The notes: generated from the sequence alone by a model not told the origin. A stretch of 64,000 bases of DNA from Cephalopachus bancanus (GCA_027257055.1 JAPVLO010000115.1:2790001-2854000), one strand, 5' to 3'; numbered from the stretch's first letter, positions 1 to 12,484 are shown. Numbers and translations: made by a program.

Positions 1-272
1 TAGCCATATTGCAAAAGTAAAAAGAAACAGTTAAAATTAATCTTAAAAATATATTTTACTGAAACCAATATCTTTAAAACATTATCATCTCAATATGTAA
101 TCAATATAAAACATATTAGTCAGATATTTCACATTTTTAAATTACCAAGTCTTCAAAATTCAGTGTGCATTTATACTTATAGCACATCTCAATTAAGACT
201 AGCCACATTTCAAATGCTTAATAGCCACCCATGGCTAGTGGCTATCATATTGAACAGCATAAATCTAGATAG
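1..272. repeat. Old hAT-like DNA transposon fragment, copy A
   Basis: Matches 60201-60525 through most of its length in the same orientation, including the block ending GGCTAGTGGCTATCATATTG. The complete copy at 60201 has CAG...-type inverted ends, suggesting a non-autonomous hAT-like element. This copy is cut by the window edge. Confidence 0.6.
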
Positions 273-2035
273 TAGGGTTATTGCGAAGGAGGAGAACTGA
301 AGGAAAGCTGTATGGACTGTGGGTTTAAGAAGAGTTTTGCAAGGGTAAGAACTTTGAAAAGAGTCATGCTGGAGCAGCTGTGGACAGTCAAGCAAATGTA
401 TAGAATTGTTGTGGAGCATGTACTTAGACCACTTTCATAATGTTCAAGGAGTAAAAATAAAATATTTGAGTGATTTTGAAATTAACTTGGGTGAATGGAC
501 TGTGTTTCTTTGCATTGCACTTTCTTGAAATTGGACCACTTGGTCTGGTTGTATATGGGCTATAAATCCAATCATGGATGGAGAAAAAGGAATACAAAGG
601 TAGGTGAAAAGCTGCTGATAATTGTGTGTTATTGCCCATGTGAGGGAGATGGGCAGAGGTAGGAGCTCTATTATTATCTAGATCTGCACAAGAAATCTCT
701 GTCCCTCATCTGGCATGAAGGACAACCAACCCAAGAGGGCAGGGTGCTGGCACATCAATCATACGCCAGAGAGGACATCAGTTTGAAGGGCCCATTGGTG
801 TTATGTAACAATGATCTGGAAACCCTTGGAGGAGACAGGCACAGCCCATGACACAGATCCTGACCTGTGATGCAGTGTGAATGGCTACTTGGGTGTAGCA
901 GCAGGAAGCACTACTTCCACCATCCTCAGGTGCACCATGGTCAGAACATGGACAGGAGAGACTGACACTTGAGCCATCACATGCTGCTAGAGCCCAAGCC
1001 AAGGGTCAGTGTAGCCCAGAACTCCCTATACTGGATGGGAGTAATAGCATCCTGGATCAGCATGTCAGCACCATTCTGGTGGCTCAGTCTCATGAAAGAA
1101 ATACCACACTATCCTGTGAGAGTGACATGTTCACCAGATAATCTTTCTGGACCTGGGGCCTGGCTTCAGGATACCAGGGATAATCCCGTGGATGTGAGTC
1201 TTGAAGTTCCTAAGAACATCTGGTTGACCCTATGTTGGTGAAAGGGAGGTCAAGAGATGTCCCAAAGGGGTAAATGAGGACCAGGACCTATGGGAGTTCT
1301 GGTCTGGGCTTGGAGCACCCTGACTGGCTGGCACTGGTGTCTCCAGCTGGTTCCAGGCATCTGATGGGTTTCAAAAATCTCAAGGAAGTTGGTCCAAAGC
1401 CTGGAGCCAAGGACAGCTGGATTACTTACTTTCTGGGCCTAAGGACATTTGGGAGGACATTCTCTTGCAGGAAGAAATAATAACATCAATGCAAGAGAGG
1501 CAGTGTGAGAGAGACCAAGTGACAGAGACAGTCCTGCTGACACTGAGCCCTTGAGGCCAGTTCTACTCTTGGGATTATTGGTTTGGGCAGCCAACACATT
1601 CTCTTTCTGATTTTAGCTAGTTTGTATTGTGTCTCTGTCACTGGCAACTAAAAGAGCCCTGACCAATGCAGAATTTGCAGTGCTTTTAAGACCACATTTG
1701 TGTCTTCTATCCTCATGGGAAGCGTTCTGTTCCTCCCAGCCCCACGGCCAAGGACATTCCTCTCCCCTACAGGTCGAAACAAGTGTCAGAGGGCGAGGCA
1801 AGCAAGCGCCACAAAAGCAAGTACAGCAAACATTTTCTTCTTCTCTAGAAGATGGCATGAGAGTGGATGTGGAAGGTCATCCCCATATACAAAGGACAGG
1901 ACCCTGGTTTTACCAAGAGGTCTTCTCCAGGCACTTCGTGGCTTTTCTATGCAGTCGGTTATCTGTGTGGTACAGCCCTGGCCTGCTCTTCAGTCTCAGG
2001 GCATTCACTCCCCACACCCTCTCTGTGCTCTTCAG
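273..2035. other. Intergenic, no recognised gene or repeat
   Basis: Unique-looking sequence. Open frames of 60-150 codons occur on both strands but show no recognisable domain, splice-site pattern or family similarity. I see no supportable function. Confidence 0.5.
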
Positions 2036-2039
2036 TCAC

Positions 2040-2365
2040 CCTAGACTTCTGGTTTCTTTAACATGCCAAGTTTAGTTCTTTCAGGGTCTTTGCACTAGCT
2101 GGCCATCTGAAACACTCTTTCTTCTGCTGACTTCCTTTCATCATTGGCTCTCCCTTTGTAAAGGAGACAGAAAAGCCTTCCTTAACCTCACTCTCTAACA
2201 TCTTAATTTTCTTACCAACAACTGCTATAATTATTTGTTTTGTTGATTGTTTACCCACTATATTTAAACTCTTTGTCCTGTTCACTGCTATATCCCCAGT
2301 ATAAGAATGCTTGACACATACTAGATGCTCAATGAATATTTATCAATTACATAAATGAATGCACA
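2040..2365 (+). repeat. L2 LINE 3' end
   Basis: Contains the typical L2 tail: CCTTAACCTCACTCTCTAA, then ACTGCTATATCCCCAGTA, then a GCTCAATGAATATTTATCA end. Strongly diverged, as expected of L2. Confidence 0.75.
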
Positions 2366-2549
2366 CAGGCTGACTCTTGCTGATAGATGTGGCTTGTCAT
2401 CTCAGAAATGCCATCCTCTCAGGTCTTTAGAAACGTCTAGAACTGACATTTATTTTGTTTATCAAGTCACCACTGAGCATCTACTCTGCATAGGTTCTGT
2501 CTGCGGTGAAAATCAGACCTCGTTCTTAATCTCTAGGAGTTCAGACTGA

Positions 2550-4030
2550 GGGAAGGACAGACACATAAGCAAATACAAGACAATGTGGAAAATGCTGTGA
2601 TCAAGCTGTGCGCTCATGCTGGCACTGGGGGAACAAGAGGAGAGTGTGATCTTTTCGTTGGGCACAAGAGGTTCAGGCAGTGGAGTTCAGAGAGACCACA
2701 GAGGAAGACTTTTGGGATTTGTACATTTTCCCCTCTTGTAACATCTCACAGGTGAGAATTAGAAAAGTGGTTCTCCCCACTCCTCTCTCTCCTTATAGTA
2801 TGGGGATATGTGAGCAGGACACATATGAGCAATTTGTCCTGGAAGGAGGGGGAGCTGAAACAAGCAGTTGAGAGAGCTTATGATCATTCCATTGCGTGTC
2901 AACAGCCAATTAAATTACTTACGCCTCTCAAGTGGATTTTGCATCAACTCAATATCTGGTTTTGGTGATTTTATAATCTGCTAAGTCAGTTAACTATCCC
3001 ATCTACCCTGGGTTGGGGCATGGAGATGTTGGGAGCAGAGAGGAGGGTCGCAGGGTCTCCTGCCTATGGAGTGGTTGGGAGGACAACCAGCTGTCTGTGC
3101 CCCCATGGGGAGGACAGAGCCCAGAAGTTCCTGAAGTCTCAGGTCTTCATCCTAGTGCCTCAGGGGTGTTCACACGTAAGGCCAACCTCAACCAACAGCA
3201 GGGTGCCACCGAAATCTTTACCATAGGCACTGACTCGCCTCTGTGTGTCAGACAGCAGAGCATGTAGAATTCTGAATAGAAGGAAAAAAATCCACAAGGA
3301 GAGCACAGGAGGCTCCAGGCCAGATCCTGAGGTCTTTGGAGCCAGAGGAGTCTCTGTACACCCTGATGCATCAGGAGTTACTCACTTGGGCCTTAGCTCC
3401 CCTGTTAAACTTGGACTAACCAAATTATCATGGCTCATCACCAGAATGAAGCAACGTCCAACTCTTTACGGCTAAATTATGATTCAGTCATAAAAGGGGA
3501 ATGGGCTTCTTTTCAAAGGAAGGCTGAACTCCATTTTCTGCTGCATTTAAATGCACACATACACACAGGCAGGATGACTTGAATAGGTGAGATGTTTGTG
3601 AGGTGGGAAGTTGTACAGCACATAGGCAATCCTGCCTAAAGAACTCTCACAGAGATGAGCTGGGGATGTTGGAACTGGGCACAAGAGACAGCAACTCTCT
3701 GGTGGGGCACGAGGCACTCCAGACACTGAGGCTGGACACTGAGAGGTATCTGTTGTTTCTGTTCTTTTGGCCCTTAGAGCTGATCAGTCAGCCTGAGATC
3801 AGCTGATCTGATCCCTCCTTTCTGTAGTATTCCCACTGAATCACAACTGTCACAAAAGATGAGGAATGTTGGAGCTGGAGGCGTATTAGAATAAAGTACT
3901 ATAAGCAACCAAGGGAGATTCGAGTCTCACTAGGGAGCTTAGACAGACACACATGGAAAATAACTAACAATACCAGACAGTGTATCACCATGGTGCACTG
4001 GGAGTACGGTGGGCCAGGAGTCAGAAACTG
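2550..4030. other. Intergenic, no recognised gene
   Basis: No convincing gene. Short open frames only. The part near 2440-2620 may be an old interspersed repeat that I cannot name. Confidence 0.45.
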
Positions 4031-4035
4031 ACTCC

Positions 4036-4150
4036 AGCATGGACTTGCTGTGTGACTTTGGACAAGGCAGCGCTCCCTCCCGGAAATCTCTTGCCTTGTT
4101 TACAAATGAGGGAATTAGTCTAGAGAGTTTCTAATACACCTCCAGCTCCA
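4036..4150 (+). repeat. MIR SINE fragment
   Basis: Has the MIR core pattern CTGTGTGACTTTGGACAAG followed by a diverged 'TTTACAAATGAGGGAATTAG' block. Ends before the 3' tail. Confidence 0.6.
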
Positions 4151-4159
4151 ACATTCCTT

Positions 4160-5550
4160 TTGGTACATGCTGGGTAGAGTGTCTTCATGATCAAATCCCT
4201 TTGAAAAAAAATCCTGAGTCCTGAGTCCCTGATGAGCTTCCCTGGGTAGATCCATCACATATGTGCTGTTTGCTTTTCCTCACTGGGAACAGCAGGCTTT
4301 GTGGGACCCCCAGTGGGAGGGAGGAAGCATAAGTTGCACATGAATTCTTCTAGACTCTGCCTGTTGAACAGGTTATATATCCTTACTACATTGCAGCAAT
4401 AAATCTTGGCCATGAGGACACTGTATGCTGAGTTTTAGAAGTCATTTCAGTGAATTTCCAAACATAGCGATGGACCTATGGTCTAACAGACCCCAGACAC
4501 TGTGTCACAGAGGCTAAAACACATTCTAGCAAAATACTTGAATTATAAGAATAATTTACTTTTATATCACAAGGATTAAGGAAGAAAAAACAACTTCTTA
4601 CAAAGAAGACAAAATTGTTTGGCTTTAGATTTTTCCTTTGCCACCCTACATGGAGCGGCCTTTAGAAAGTTTTGAAGAGAGGAAGTTGGGATCCAATAAT
4701 TTTGTAGCCTTTATAGCGAAGCCAATAAACAGACAATCTTAGCCATGCAGGTACTCAAAATAGACTTACACTAGTGACTGAGACAGTGAACATTAGGAAT
4801 TTGAGAATGGAGAATTCTGAATATGCAGTTCTTCTTTTATAGAATATAGATCCCAAATTCAGAAGTCCAGTTGGATTGTTTTAGTGGGAAATTCTGAGAC
4901 TTTATGCCTAGCCGTTTGCATTTCCCTCCGCTGTCTTTTGCTTCTGAAATTTAATTGAGACCAAGAAAGTAATTTCTGGTGCCATATCTTTTGCTCCACA
5001 GTGAGGGAGGAATCCTCTGCCATGATTCATGCCCACTTAAACAGCTATGCAGTGTAGGTCTGTTCTTGACTGCTAAACATAAAGGATGTGCCATATGTGT
5101 GTGCATTATCGTACTGAGGATTACAGTATTGAGGATTATACTATTGAACAGGACTAATCTACCTATTCCAGAACTTGTGAATGATAGGATAATATTTATG
5201 CTGAGTACTAATGTTTATGTAATATTGTTGGGGAGACAAGAAAACTTTAAAAAATAAAATAGTGAAGGACAAAAAAGATTGACAGATTAGCTGCATAACC
5301 TTTTAAAGCTTCTATTTCACAAAAATACAGAAACAACATTAGCAAGATAAAAAGGCAAATGACAAACTAAGAGACATAATGGCAACATGATGACAAAGGA
5401 TCAGCATACTTAATATGACCATCATTTGCAAATCAATTTGAAAATGAATTACGTAATAGTCAACTTAGTAAAGAGCACGAACAGTGAGTGAGCTTACAGA
5501 AGAAAAAGTTAAAATTGACAATGAATGAATGAAAAAGTTCACTATTTTGA
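4160..5550. other. Intergenic, no recognised gene or repeat
   Basis: AT-rich unique sequence without a supportable coding region. Confidence 0.45.
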
Positions 5551-5559
5551 TCACTAAAA

Positions 5560-5965
5560 AAATGAGTTAAAGGTTTAATAAGTGAGTCATACAGTTGAAA
5601 AAATCCTTGCCAATTTGATAGATAAAAGATTATAATACCCAGTGCTGCAATGAGTACAACTTTTTAAAAAGGCAATTGCCTCATCTCACAGAATTCTTTA
5701 AAGTATGCATGCCTATTAGCTCAGAAATTCCACTACTGGCAAATCATCGGATGTGAGTTTGATATGTGTATTGAATGATCATCTCAGGATTATAGTGGCA
5801 ACATTTGGAACAATCCAAAATCAGGGATTGACTAAGTAGGCTCAGCTAAATCTGTGCAATGAGATAGATGAAGCTGTTAAGCTCATGTGTGCAAGACTAT
5901 TGATTGAATGGGAAAATAGTTCCCGTTTGTTGCTTAGTGAAAAATAGGACACAAACTAGCATGCA
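5560..5965 (+). repeat. L1M-type LINE 3' UTR fragment
   Basis: Resembles old L1 3' ends: 'ATTCCACTACTGGCAA', then 'GTGGCAACATTTGGAACAAT' and 'GCAATGAGATAGATGAAG'. Highly diverged. Confidence 0.6.
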
Positions 5966-6009
5966 TTCCATGTGTAGTGTGTATGATGGGGCAGTTATGA
6001 GCTGCCGAA

Positions 6010-6205
6010 TCTGGAGGTGCCCGGTCTGCAACTGGATCCTGGCTTTTCTGTACTTTCCTGGGGAATCTTGGACACATCTGTCCCTTTTAACTGCAGTGTC
6101 TTCGTTTGTAAAAATGCTGTTAATAAAATGTTTTCCTCATAGGGTTGTATTAAACACTATATGCAGCCTGAGATCATCTGCAGCAAAGTACTTGGTATAC
6201 TGACT
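6010..6205 (+). repeat. MIR SINE
   Basis: Follows the MIR consensus order: CTGGATCCTGGCTTT, then the 'TCTTCGTTTGTAAAAATG' stretch, 'CCTCATAGGGTTGTATTAAA', and AAAGTACTTGGTATA. Confidence 0.75.
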
Positions 6206-6365
6206 AACTCAGAAGTGCACATCAAGTCCTGAGATTTTTTAAATGATACTAAAAATATTCAGGAAAAATAGACTAGCAGAATTCATGCTAAAACTCTTGG
6301 TAGTGTTTTTGCTTCTTTTTTTACTCTTCTAGGGTTTCTGCATTAAGTGGAGATTACATTTACAG

Positions 6366-6388
6366 GGTACACACACACACACACACAG
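6366..6388. repeat. (CA)n microsatellite
   Basis: About ten CA dinucleotide units. Confidence 0.9.
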
Positions 6389-6399
6389 AAAATATCAAT

Positions 6400-7220
6400 T
6401 TTACAAGAAGGTTACCAGGAGTCTTGGGAAAACAGCTGAAACCCATCTTTCTAGAAAGAAAAGGAAGAAGAAATGGCCAAATTGGGGGGAGCCACCCCCA
6501 CACTCTAGGAAATACAAGCTCCCTAGCCTCTGGGGCTGCTGGGTGGAGGAGGGCCACTCCCCAGCCTGCCAGCCTGTAGGCCAAAGGGTCCACCATACAG
6601 GGACGCGGCCGCGCGGGTTGCACACTGCCCCATTGTCTGAGCACAGCCCCACCGGAGTCAACAAGAAACAGATGGCAAGGAGGCTTCTGCTCTTCCACAC
6701 CTCTGCTGCGGGTCTGCTTCCAGCAGTCCGCACAGCGAGGCAATCTGCTTTTCATTTATGGGCAGAGAAAAAGAAAAGCCACAGAGGATGGAGTGAGGAA
6801 GGCTGTAGTTCCCAGGGTGTCAGAGGAGTTGATGTAATAATAATTCAATTCCCCCCTACTCTGAAAGGCAAGGCAGTTCAACCTGGCCAGATGCCTGTGG
6901 CTAGGGCTGTAAACTCCAGCTCACCTCAGGCCACCTCCAGCTGAGCAAGCCGAAACCAGAACCTGTGTGCCTGCACCCAAGGCTCTTAGGACCAGCAGGG
7001 GAAGAGTTCAAATGGGGGCTTTTTCAGTTTGCATAGTGTGGCAGAACCTTGAAGCCAGTCACAGCAGAAAGCGAGTCCCAACCAGGTGGGTTGGGAAGGG
7101 TCTGGGTTGGGGGCCTCCTCACAAGGGAGTCATAGATACTGGCAACCAGAGGGTAGCCCCTGGCCAGTGCTTCTCCTTCTTCCCCTTGCCTTGGGGCAGT
7201 ATCATTTTGAGGGGGAGTGG
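6400..7220. other. Intergenic, locally GC-richer, no recognised gene
   Basis: Contains a small CpG cluster near 6600-6620 (GCGGCCGCGCGG), too short for a CpG island. Overlapping open frames on both strands (about 6360-6755 and 6543-6944) lack a recognisable domain and are not credited as genes. Confidence 0.45.
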
Positions 7221-7224
7221 AAGC

Positions 7225-7394
7225 ATGGACTTTGAAACTGGTTGCCTGGGATCCTATCCTAGCTCTCTGCTTGCTTGCTGTGTTACCTTAGGCCAACTAC
7301 TTTAACTTCTGAAGCCTGCTTTCTCATCAGACTTGTGGGCATGAAAATAATGTTACTTAGCAGGAAATATGAAGGATGCATATTCTATAATAAT
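7225..7394 (+). repeat. MIR SINE, 5' part (split by Alu)
   Basis: Carries the MIR block 'GCTGTGTTACCTTAGGCCAA' and 'CTTCTGAAGCCTGC'. Continues after the Alu at 7703-7807. Confidence 0.75.
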
Positions 7395-7669
7395 CTTGGT
7401 GGCTCAGCCTGTAATCCTGCGCCTTTGGGAGGCTGAGGTGAGTGGATTGCCTAAGCCCGCGGGTTCGAGACCCGCCTGGGCGACTTGGCGAGACCTCATC
7501 TCTACAATAAATCAAAAATCAGCCGGGCGTGGTAGCGCACGCCTGTAGTTCCAGCTACTTGGAAGGCTGAGATGGAAGGATCGCCGGAGCCCAGCAGGTC
7601 GAGGCTGCGGTGGCCGGGAGCGGCCACTGCACTCCAGTCTGGGCGACAGAGTGAGACTCCAACTCAAAA

Positions 7670-7679
<10 letters not shown>
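7395..7679 (+). mobile_element. Young-type Alu, 5' end slightly truncated
   Basis: Two-armed Alu beginning TTGGTGGCTCAGCCTG and ending GAGACTCCAACTC plus poly(A). It has the lineage-specific left arm with a T-arm-like GCGGGTTCGAGACCCGC at 7459-7475. Flanking TATAATAATC-like direct repeats fit target-primed insertion into the surrounding MIR. Confidence 0.92.
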
Positions 7680-7700
<21 letters not shown>

Positions 7701-7702
7701 TA
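7678..7702. repeat. (TA)n microsatellite at Alu tail
   Basis: A run of TA dinucleotides growing out of the Alu poly(A) end. Confidence 0.9.
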
Positions 7703-7807
7703 ATAATCTATAGATAGGAATAATCTGTAGATAATCTATAGGCAATGTCTACACAGTGCTTAGGACATAGTAAGTGCTCAATAACTGCTGGTTACTATTA
7801 TTATTAG
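7703..7807 (+). repeat. MIR SINE, 3' part
   Basis: Ends with the MIR tail 'CAGTGCTTAGGACATAGTAA', 'GTGCTCAATAACTG' and 'TACTATTATTATTAG'. Belongs with 7225-7394. Confidence 0.75.
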
Positions 7808-7809
7808 AA

Positions 7810-8825
7810 AGATCAGATTCTCTCTGTGTCTTATTTCATTTCTCCTTACACTGTGGCATAATCTACACCCTGGCATTCTCTTTGCATCCTTTTTCTCATA
7901 GCTCCAACTGGTTGCAGTCTCTACTTGAGGGTAGTCTTCTGCCTGCATACCCCCCATGGGTCCCATCTATAGTCACTGTCTCTCTGGACAGTGATTTCTG
8001 CTGCCTTTGGAACAAGTCTGGATCATTGTGTATGGTCGCCGTGTGGCAGCCAACCCAGCCCGGCGTCCTCCCCCATCAGGAAGCTGTGTAGCAGAGGCAA
8101 TGGTCTCCTGAACTGAGGAGCAGCTTGCAAATGGCCCCAGGGAGAGGTGCCATCCAAATCCCTAGGAAAAGAGGCAGAAGGAGAAGCAAACCCAGGGCAG
8201 AGGGTCGCAAAGGCACGCCTACGAAGAAGGTAGAGAATGACCTCCAGGGAGCACCTGAGCACCCATGAAGGTGACTGGCTGCAATTTGAGAAGCCATCAA
8301 AGAGGGGACAGAGTTTCAAATGTTCAGGAAAGAGCAAAGTTCAGAAGCCTTTTGGATGTGGTGGCAGGAAAGACTCCAGGAGAAGGACATTATTAACATC
8401 AAAGTCTGGAAAAACAGGGATCATAAAATGCCTACATGAATGGCAAACAAATTATAGGTGTAGGAAAAGAAAAGTGTAGGAACTTGGCAGGTTGCACAGT
8501 AATTGAGATTTTCAGAATGAGATGACAGGTAAACTGCGTCACAGCATACCCAGGTCAGGTTTGACTGGCAGCTTTCTCTGAATGTGCTAATTACACTTAT
8601 TTGTTCTCACACAAAAATAGCTTGTTTATCACGAGGACTGAGTCCCCAGGGTGTAAGGGAGCCATGACAGAAAATACATGACTCTACAGAAACACAATCA
8701 CTTCTCATGAGTTTGGGGTCTTGCAGCTATATCTTACACAACCAACTGGATCAGAGGCCTAGCTAAGATGACAGTTCCCAAAGAAAAAGAGAAGGCAGCA
8801 GCAAGATGAACCATAGTATTGTCTT
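7810..8825. other. Intergenic, no recognised gene or repeat
   Basis: Short open frames on both strands without a recognisable domain. Nothing supportable. Confidence 0.45.
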
Positions 8826-8827
8826 CT

Positions 8828-9215
8828 TTTGTATCACTCAGGATAATGTAGGTGACACTGCAACAACAAACAACCCTAAATCTCAGGAGCTTTAAACAAC
8901 AAAGATTTATTTCTTAGTGAGGCCACATGTCCATGTGGGTTGGCTGGAGTTTTGCTCTGCACCAGCATGTCAGGGACCCAGGTGACAGAGCAGCCACTAG
9001 CTCAAACCTTTCTAATCACTATGACAGAGGACAAGGACCCCACCCCACACTGGCTCTTAAAACTTCTGCTCAGAATGATACACATCATACCTGCTCACAG
9101 GACACCAGCCACAGTTGGGCACATGCCTATGCCGAATTGCAAAGGGGATGGGGAAGAACAATCCCACCATGTGCTGCTCACAAGGAGAAGAAACAGAATA
9201 TATGAACAGCCCTAA
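8828..9215. repeat. Ancient LTR-like interspersed repeat
   Basis: Resembles a widely dispersed mammalian repeat with 'CAACAACAAACAACCCTAAA', 'TTTATTTCTTAGTGAGGCCA', and 'CTGGCTCTTAAAACTTCTGC'. I cannot name the subfamily with certainty. The open frames in it are not host genes. Confidence 0.55.
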
Positions 9216-9524
9216 TGACTCTGCCACCATCCATTCTACAAACAGGCCTGCCTGTCACTCAGCTGCCCCTTCCCTTGGCCTGCACCTCCTCAATGGCCCC
9301 CAGCCCTCTCTGCCTGTACCCCTTTCTTACCCCATTCCCCGCAATCTTCAAGGCACATTTTGGTTGAGATGATTGGTCACAGTGCTTCCAATTTGACTCC
9401 ATAATCACAAAACGAAGGGGAACACAGACTCAGTAGTAGTGCTGAGCAGAATCTCAGAAAGGACCTAGGCCAGAGCCCCTCTCTTTACGGTTGGAGAAAC
9501 AGGAAGTAAAAGGAAAAACCATGT

Positions 9525-10040
9525 GCTACGGGCAGAACTAAGATCCCACTCCCTAGTGGTGTATACACCCTTCATCATCTCCTCTCCTTGAACATAAGTG
9601 GGACTTGTAAATATGACAGAATATCACTCCCATGAGATGTTATCTTGTGTGGCAAAACAACCTTTATACATGCAATGGATGCAGCTGCAGATACTCTCCT
9701 GCTGGCCTAGAGTAATGTAAACAGCTATATTGAGAACTTCCTTAGCCACATGGATGAGACCTGAGAGCAGCCTTTAAGTCAGTGAGAAAATAGGGACCTC
9801 AGTCCTACAATTACAGAACTGAATTCTGACAACAGAGGACCCAAGGCTCCAAATGATAACACAGCTCTGGCCAACACCTTGATTTTGGCCTGGTGAGACT
9901 CTGAGCTGAAAATGTAGCTCTTTTATACCTTGGCTTCTGACCCATGGCAACTGTGAGATTAAAACAAAGCAAAACAAAACTGTATTGTTTTAAGACACTA
10001 AGCTTGAGGCAATTTGTTACCCAGTAATAAAAACTAAAAC
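9525..10040 (+). repeat. MaLR/MLT1-type solo LTR
   Basis: Typical of old MaLR LTRs: begins near GGCAGAACTAAGATCCC, contains 'GCAACTGTGAGATTAAAAC', and ends with 'TGTTTTAAGACACTAAG' and 'CAATTTGTTACCCAGTAATA'. No internal retroviral coding sequence. Confidence 0.65.
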
Positions 10041-10534
10041 CTCATGGCAGTGGTAGATTTTGCAACTTGAACAGTGTTCAAGGCCTTCCAGCCATTTCTG
10101 TCTGTCTTGCTGAACAGACTCTCTGATTCAGGTGTGATGGCATCTTTGTAGCTTCTTGCTCCTGCCAGGATTGCACCCCTTCTGTGGCTTTCTCCAGACT
10201 GCTTTCTGGGGCACTGAATCCTGGTCATTTGACTGGGCTTTAACATGCCATCCCTCGATAAAATAAAATGCCTTGAAGTGACTTCGGCTCACTGAACTTT
10301 TTTACTCCCTGACTCTCACAGCATCTAGCACAACTACTAATCAATCCTGTAGTTGATTATGTTCTAATCATATCCAATGATAAAATTCCATGAGGATCAA
10401 ATCATTTACATTTTCTCTTCCTGCCACAATTTCAGGCTTTCTGAGGGCAACAGCCATGGTTTCTCTGGGTGCTAAGTCAGGAATCAGAAAAGGCATTTGT
10501 AGTCCTAATACCTCCAACCCAGAAAGAAGTCAAA

Positions 10535-11175
10535 TGTCTATCATTGGGTGAATAAAGAAAAACATTGTTATTTCCAGACAATGGGATATTGCTCAGTTAC
10601 AGAAAGAATAAATTGGCTCTGTCACCTAAGTTGGAGTACAGTGACACAATTATAGCTCACCACAGCTTGAACTCCCACCTCAGCCTCTTGTGTATCTGGA
10701 ACTCCAGGTATGCACCACCATGCCCAGCTAATTAAAAAAAAATTTTTTTTGGTAGAGACGGGGCCTTAGCTATGTTGCCCAGACCAGTCTTGAACTCCTG
10801 GCCTCAAGCAGTCTTCTTTCTCAGCCTCCTAAAATGCTGAGTTACTGGTGTGAGCCACCACCCCTGGCCAAGAATAGATTATTGATAACATGCTGAGTAT
10901 AAGACACAAAAGCATACCTATCATGATTCAGTTACATAAATATCTAGATAAAGCAAACTCATCCTTGAAGACAGAAAGCAGGTAAGCCTGGGGCTGGGAC
11001 TGCAAAGATGCAAAGGATACAACGGAACACTTTGGGGCTAATGGTGACGTTCTGTATCTTGATTGTGGTGGTGACGATAGTGGATGCATATATTTGTCTC
11101 AGCTCTTCCAACTATATACTTACAATGGGTGTATTGTATTATATGTAAATTATGCCTCAATAAAGTTGAAGAAAA
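10535..11175 (+). repeat. L1M-type LINE 3' UTR, interrupted by Alu
   Basis: The left part (AATGTCTATCATTGGGTGAA...) and the right part (TTGATTGTGGTGGTGAC..., ATTATGCCTCAATAAAGTTG) form one old L1 3' end, split by an antisense Alu at 10613-10870. Confidence 0.75.
10613..10870 (-). mobile_element. Old AluJ-like element
   Basis: Antisense Alu: GGCTCTGTCACCTAAG... to AGTTACTGGTGTGAGCCACC, without poly(T) preserved and strongly diverged. Lacks the lineage-specific changes of the young Alus here. Confidence 0.88.
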
Positions 11176-11179
11176 AACC

Positions 11180-12480
11180 TTTTTATTTTCTGAGTCAACA
11201 CAAGCTTCGTTGGATACACCTAGGACGTACCTTTCTGAAAAGGAGATCTGCAGATTTGAGAAGGGTGAGCCCGTGGAAACATTTACAGACTTATGTTCAG
11301 GTAGAACCATCTTTCAAAGACAGATGAGCCTCCAGGCTGAGAGCAAAGATGTTGAGTTAACCAACTTAAAGGGATTGTTCAGCAACACAAGCTCAGGGAA
11401 AGGAGAGAGAGGAGGTCAAAAATGGGCCACATGTTCAGAGAAAAAGGCCTAGATTTAGGGGTTCAGAGAGAGACTGACCGCCCATGAACTCTCCCCTTGC
11501 TATGTGGGTTCTTTCAGAGGCCTTACCAGGGCCTAGAGAAGGAGCTTTCTGGAGCAGCCACACCACCTGGCTCTGAATCCACAGCCACCAGCCACTAGCC
11601 ATCAGCCAGGTTAACTTCTAAGGAAGCCGGGTCCTGGAAAGGAAGCATAGAGTTCCCAACCAATATAAAGGAAACTTCATCTATATTAAGTGCCAGAGAG
11701 CCACAGTCCAGGTAATGCTGCCTAGTGTGACCTCTGGGTGGCCAGGCATGGGTCCTGCTTCTCATTATAACTCAGGACACTGCCTAGAGAGATGGGGGCT
11801 CGGCCAGGGTGGCCACTGGGACACTGAGCATTTTGTGGATTGCCTAAAGCTGTAGAGAAGCCAGCAGGGTTCCAGACTTGGGGAGTTCCATCAAAAGAAA
11901 GCATTCCCTTCTCTGTTTCTACCAGAAAGAAATAATACCCGAGAAGCCAGCAACCTTGACTGTGCAGAGGCAAAAACCAAGATCTGAGGAAGGAAAAGAA
12001 AGTGTGTGTGTGAGCCCAGAGGCTTGGGAGGATCAAGAAAAATGAGACAGGAAAGGAAGGAACGGAACAAGGAATCTCAGCTGGACCCTGTGGACTCAGT
12101 GGCGAGGCATGAGCTGCAACAGTGACTCAAGTGGGGAAAGAGGGAGCTCACAAGGAAAGGAGAGTAGAGAAGAGCTCTGTGGTCTCATGGGGACATGGGC
12201 TGTGGATGCAATGGCTGCCGGCTGGTCCCTCCACTTGAATTCCTGAACACAATTGTCAGTATGACCTCCCATTGGAACCAAACAGCCCAACACTCCATCC
12301 ACACTGTTCTGATCCACTAACCCCATAACCCAGCTGCCTAGACTTTGCAATATTCTCCTGTAGGTCAGGGATTGCCCACTTTTCTCTGGGCAGATTATTA
12401 GAACCTCTGTTAGCCCGTCTGCTTTCCCGCTTGCTAAACCCCATTGACAGGTGCTCAGTCATGGAGAAGGGAACCAATAC
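11180..12480. other. Intergenic, no recognised gene
   Basis: Overlapping open frames around 11084-11452 and 11722-12561 show no recognisable family. No repeat recognised apart from the flanking ones. Confidence 0.45.
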
Positions 12481-12484
12481 ATAT

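Noticed and set aside
6360..6944. Overlapping open frames on both strands over a GC-rich block
   Set aside because: No recognisable domain, both strands open together, and no splice or promoter evidence. GC-rich sequence has few stops by chance.
7459..7475. Possible tRNA gene
   Set aside because: Only the T-arm-like hairpin is present. It lies in the left arm of an Alu, with no acceptor stem, D-arm or anticodon arm.
9525..10040. Possible endogenous retrovirus with genes
   Set aside because: Only LTR-type sequence is present here and at 13066, 16703, 23858 and 30785. No gag, pol or env-like coding sequence was seen.
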